Source: Bhargavaea cecembensis (GTDB lineage: Bacteria > Bacillota > Bacilli > Bacillales_A > Planococcaceae). From it: DNA of 64,000 bases. Location of the stretch: positions 248,001 to 312,000 of the forward strand of contig NZ_LQNT01000001.1 in the NCBI RefSeq assembly GCF_001619585.1, read 5' to 3'. A program made the position numbers and the translations under genes. The notes beneath the pieces were generated by a model, which was not told where the DNA came from, ran no database searches, and worked only from the letters and a program-made list of their open reading frames with translations. The first letter of the stretch is position 1. Each line of letters starts with the position of its first letter. Shown here piece after piece: positions 63,163 to 64,000 of this stretch.

Positions 63163-64000
63163 GAAATCATTATCGGTATTTATGGGCGTTCTCGCCTCCA
63201 CATTTTTCTTCTATATATTCGCTTCAGGCGGATCGATGCTTGCGGGGAACCTCCTGTTCCCTTCAAAAGACTTCGGGGAGAACACCTATATCGGTCCTTA
63301 CGATGTGTCTGACTTCAAAGAACCCGAGACGGTGAAGGTGCTGAGTGATGGGGTAACGGATTTGCAGGGCCGCTTTGACGTGAATATCGTCTACCAGGAC
63401 GCCTCTTTCCAGCTGCCGCAAGAGGCCGTTTCTTATGATGTTGACGGTACAATCGACAACGCATCCAGCGGTCAGGAAAACCCGATGCTCGCTCAAGTGA
63501 ATGGGGAAGCGGTACGTACGCTCCTGTCACAAAACTTTGGAGAGCTGAGCTTCACGGAGCAGGAACTCAGTTCCATCACAGACGGGATCGAACGGCGGCT
63601 AAGGTCCGGGACAATGCCGGCCAATATCCAGATCACCGACTTCATGGATGCCAACCGGCTTTCTGCGGCTGACCAGGTGGCTTCTACCACTTTCAGCGGC
63701 CAACCGGTCAGCAACGGTCTTCTGAATGCCATGGCTGCTTTGGACGGTTATCTAGTAGAAGCAGGATCATCCGTATCATTCATTCAAATGCTAGAGTCGA
63801 CGGAGAACGGTACCCTGACCGAGGCTGAGATGACACGGATTGCTTCCGTCCTGTACGCAACGGTGCTCAACACTAACTTCATCATCGATGAGCGGTCCAT
63901 CAGCGACCGGCTTCCCGAAGGAATTCCTGTCGGCTATGAGGCAGCAGTCAACATCTCCACGGGCATGGATTTCAAATTCACCAATCCTAACGGATCTGCG
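63149..64000 (+). CDS. VanW-domain protein, 5' part
   Basis: The frame is open from ATG 63149 to the end of the window (284 codons), so the protein is truncated here. It has an N-terminal membrane anchor (SLSVFMGVLASTFFFYIFAS), a long extracytoplasmic region, and from about residue 265 the VanW-like GYEAAVNISTGMDFKFTNPN. VanW proteins (YoaR type) occur in vancomycin-resistance and cell-wall settings; their function is unknown. GGAGGATGGACAAG overlaps the SD. The overlap with the previous gene argues for co-translation in the pilin-like operon. Confidence 0.7.
   Translation, partial: MESNKKSLSVFMGVLASTFFFYIFASGGSMLAGNLLFPSKDFGENTYIGPYDVSDFKEPETVKVLSDGVTDLQGRFDVNIVYQDASFQLPQEAVSYDVDGTIDNASSGQENPMLAQVNGEAVRTLLSQNFGELSFTEQELSSITDGIERRLRSGTMPANIQITDFMDANRLSAADQVASTTFSGQPVSNGLLNAMAALDGYLVEAGSSVSFIQMLESTENGTLTEAEMTRIASVLYATVLNTNFIIDERSISDRLPEGIPVGYEAAVNISTGMDFKFTNPNGSA

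Overview
The window is a chromosomal segment of a moderately GC-rich, endospore-lineage member of the Bacillales. Gene order follows the Bacillus subtilis ysdC-sspI-pheST-mutS2-etfAB-uvrC-sdhCAB-gerE-tig-clpX-lon-hem-valS-folC region. The base composition, the frequent TTG/GTG starts and the lineage-specific gene content suggest Caryophanaceae/Planococcaceae (Sporosarcina- or Bhargavaea-like), but the sequence alone does not settle the genus. Sporulation capacity is implied by sspI, gerE (with a sigma-K-type promoter) and a short SpoVID-like gene (with a sigma-E-type promoter).

Layout. 1-7 kb: end of a histidine kinase, a LysM/3D cell-wall protein with a WalR box, an MFS transporter, wrbA, an unknown membrane protein, the M42 peptidase ysdC, argF and sspI. 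7-18 kb: an rRNA/tRNA methyltransferase, T-box-controlled pheST, rnhC, zapA, cvpA, polX, mutS2. 18-24 kb: fatty-acid degradation (lcfA, fadR-fadB-etfB-etfA) with a FadR operator in front of fadR. 24-33 kb: trxA, uvrC, sdhCAB, an acyl-CoA thioesterase with a second FadR operator, gerE, a MarR regulator, rdgB and a phosphoesterase, ending at tRNA-Arg(TCT). 33.4-37.0 kb: an AT-rich block between the tRNA 3' end and a partial copy of it, carrying an amidase-domain protein, a SpoVB/MurJ-type flippase and a decayed reading frame; it looks like a small genomic island. 37-50.6 kb: ysoA, tig, clpX, lon, ysxC and the heme operon hemAXCDBL, with a PerR box at hemA. 50.6-59.5 kb: SpoVID-like gene, T-box-controlled valS, a NERD-like gene, two RimK-like ATP-grasp ligases and folC. 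59.6-64 kb: an operon of prepilin-like proteins, a PilX-like protein, an acidic membrane protein and a VanW-domain protein cut by the window end.

Regulation is visible at several points: two T-box leaders, WalR, PerR and FadR boxes, sporulation sigma promoters, and unidentified palindromes at the ysdC, argF and ysmB promoters. The least explained features are four non-coding arrays of short tandem repeats with a basic spacing of about 20-21 bp (11.7, 50.7, 55.1 and 56.4 kb), each in an intergenic space at the 3' end of a gene. Two of them share one repeat family in opposite orientations and bracket the NERD-like gene, whose usual catalytic Glu is absent. Together with the tRNA-Arg island and the paired ATP-grasp genes, these are the best candidates for something undescribed. 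All identifications rest on reading the sequence; no database search was run.
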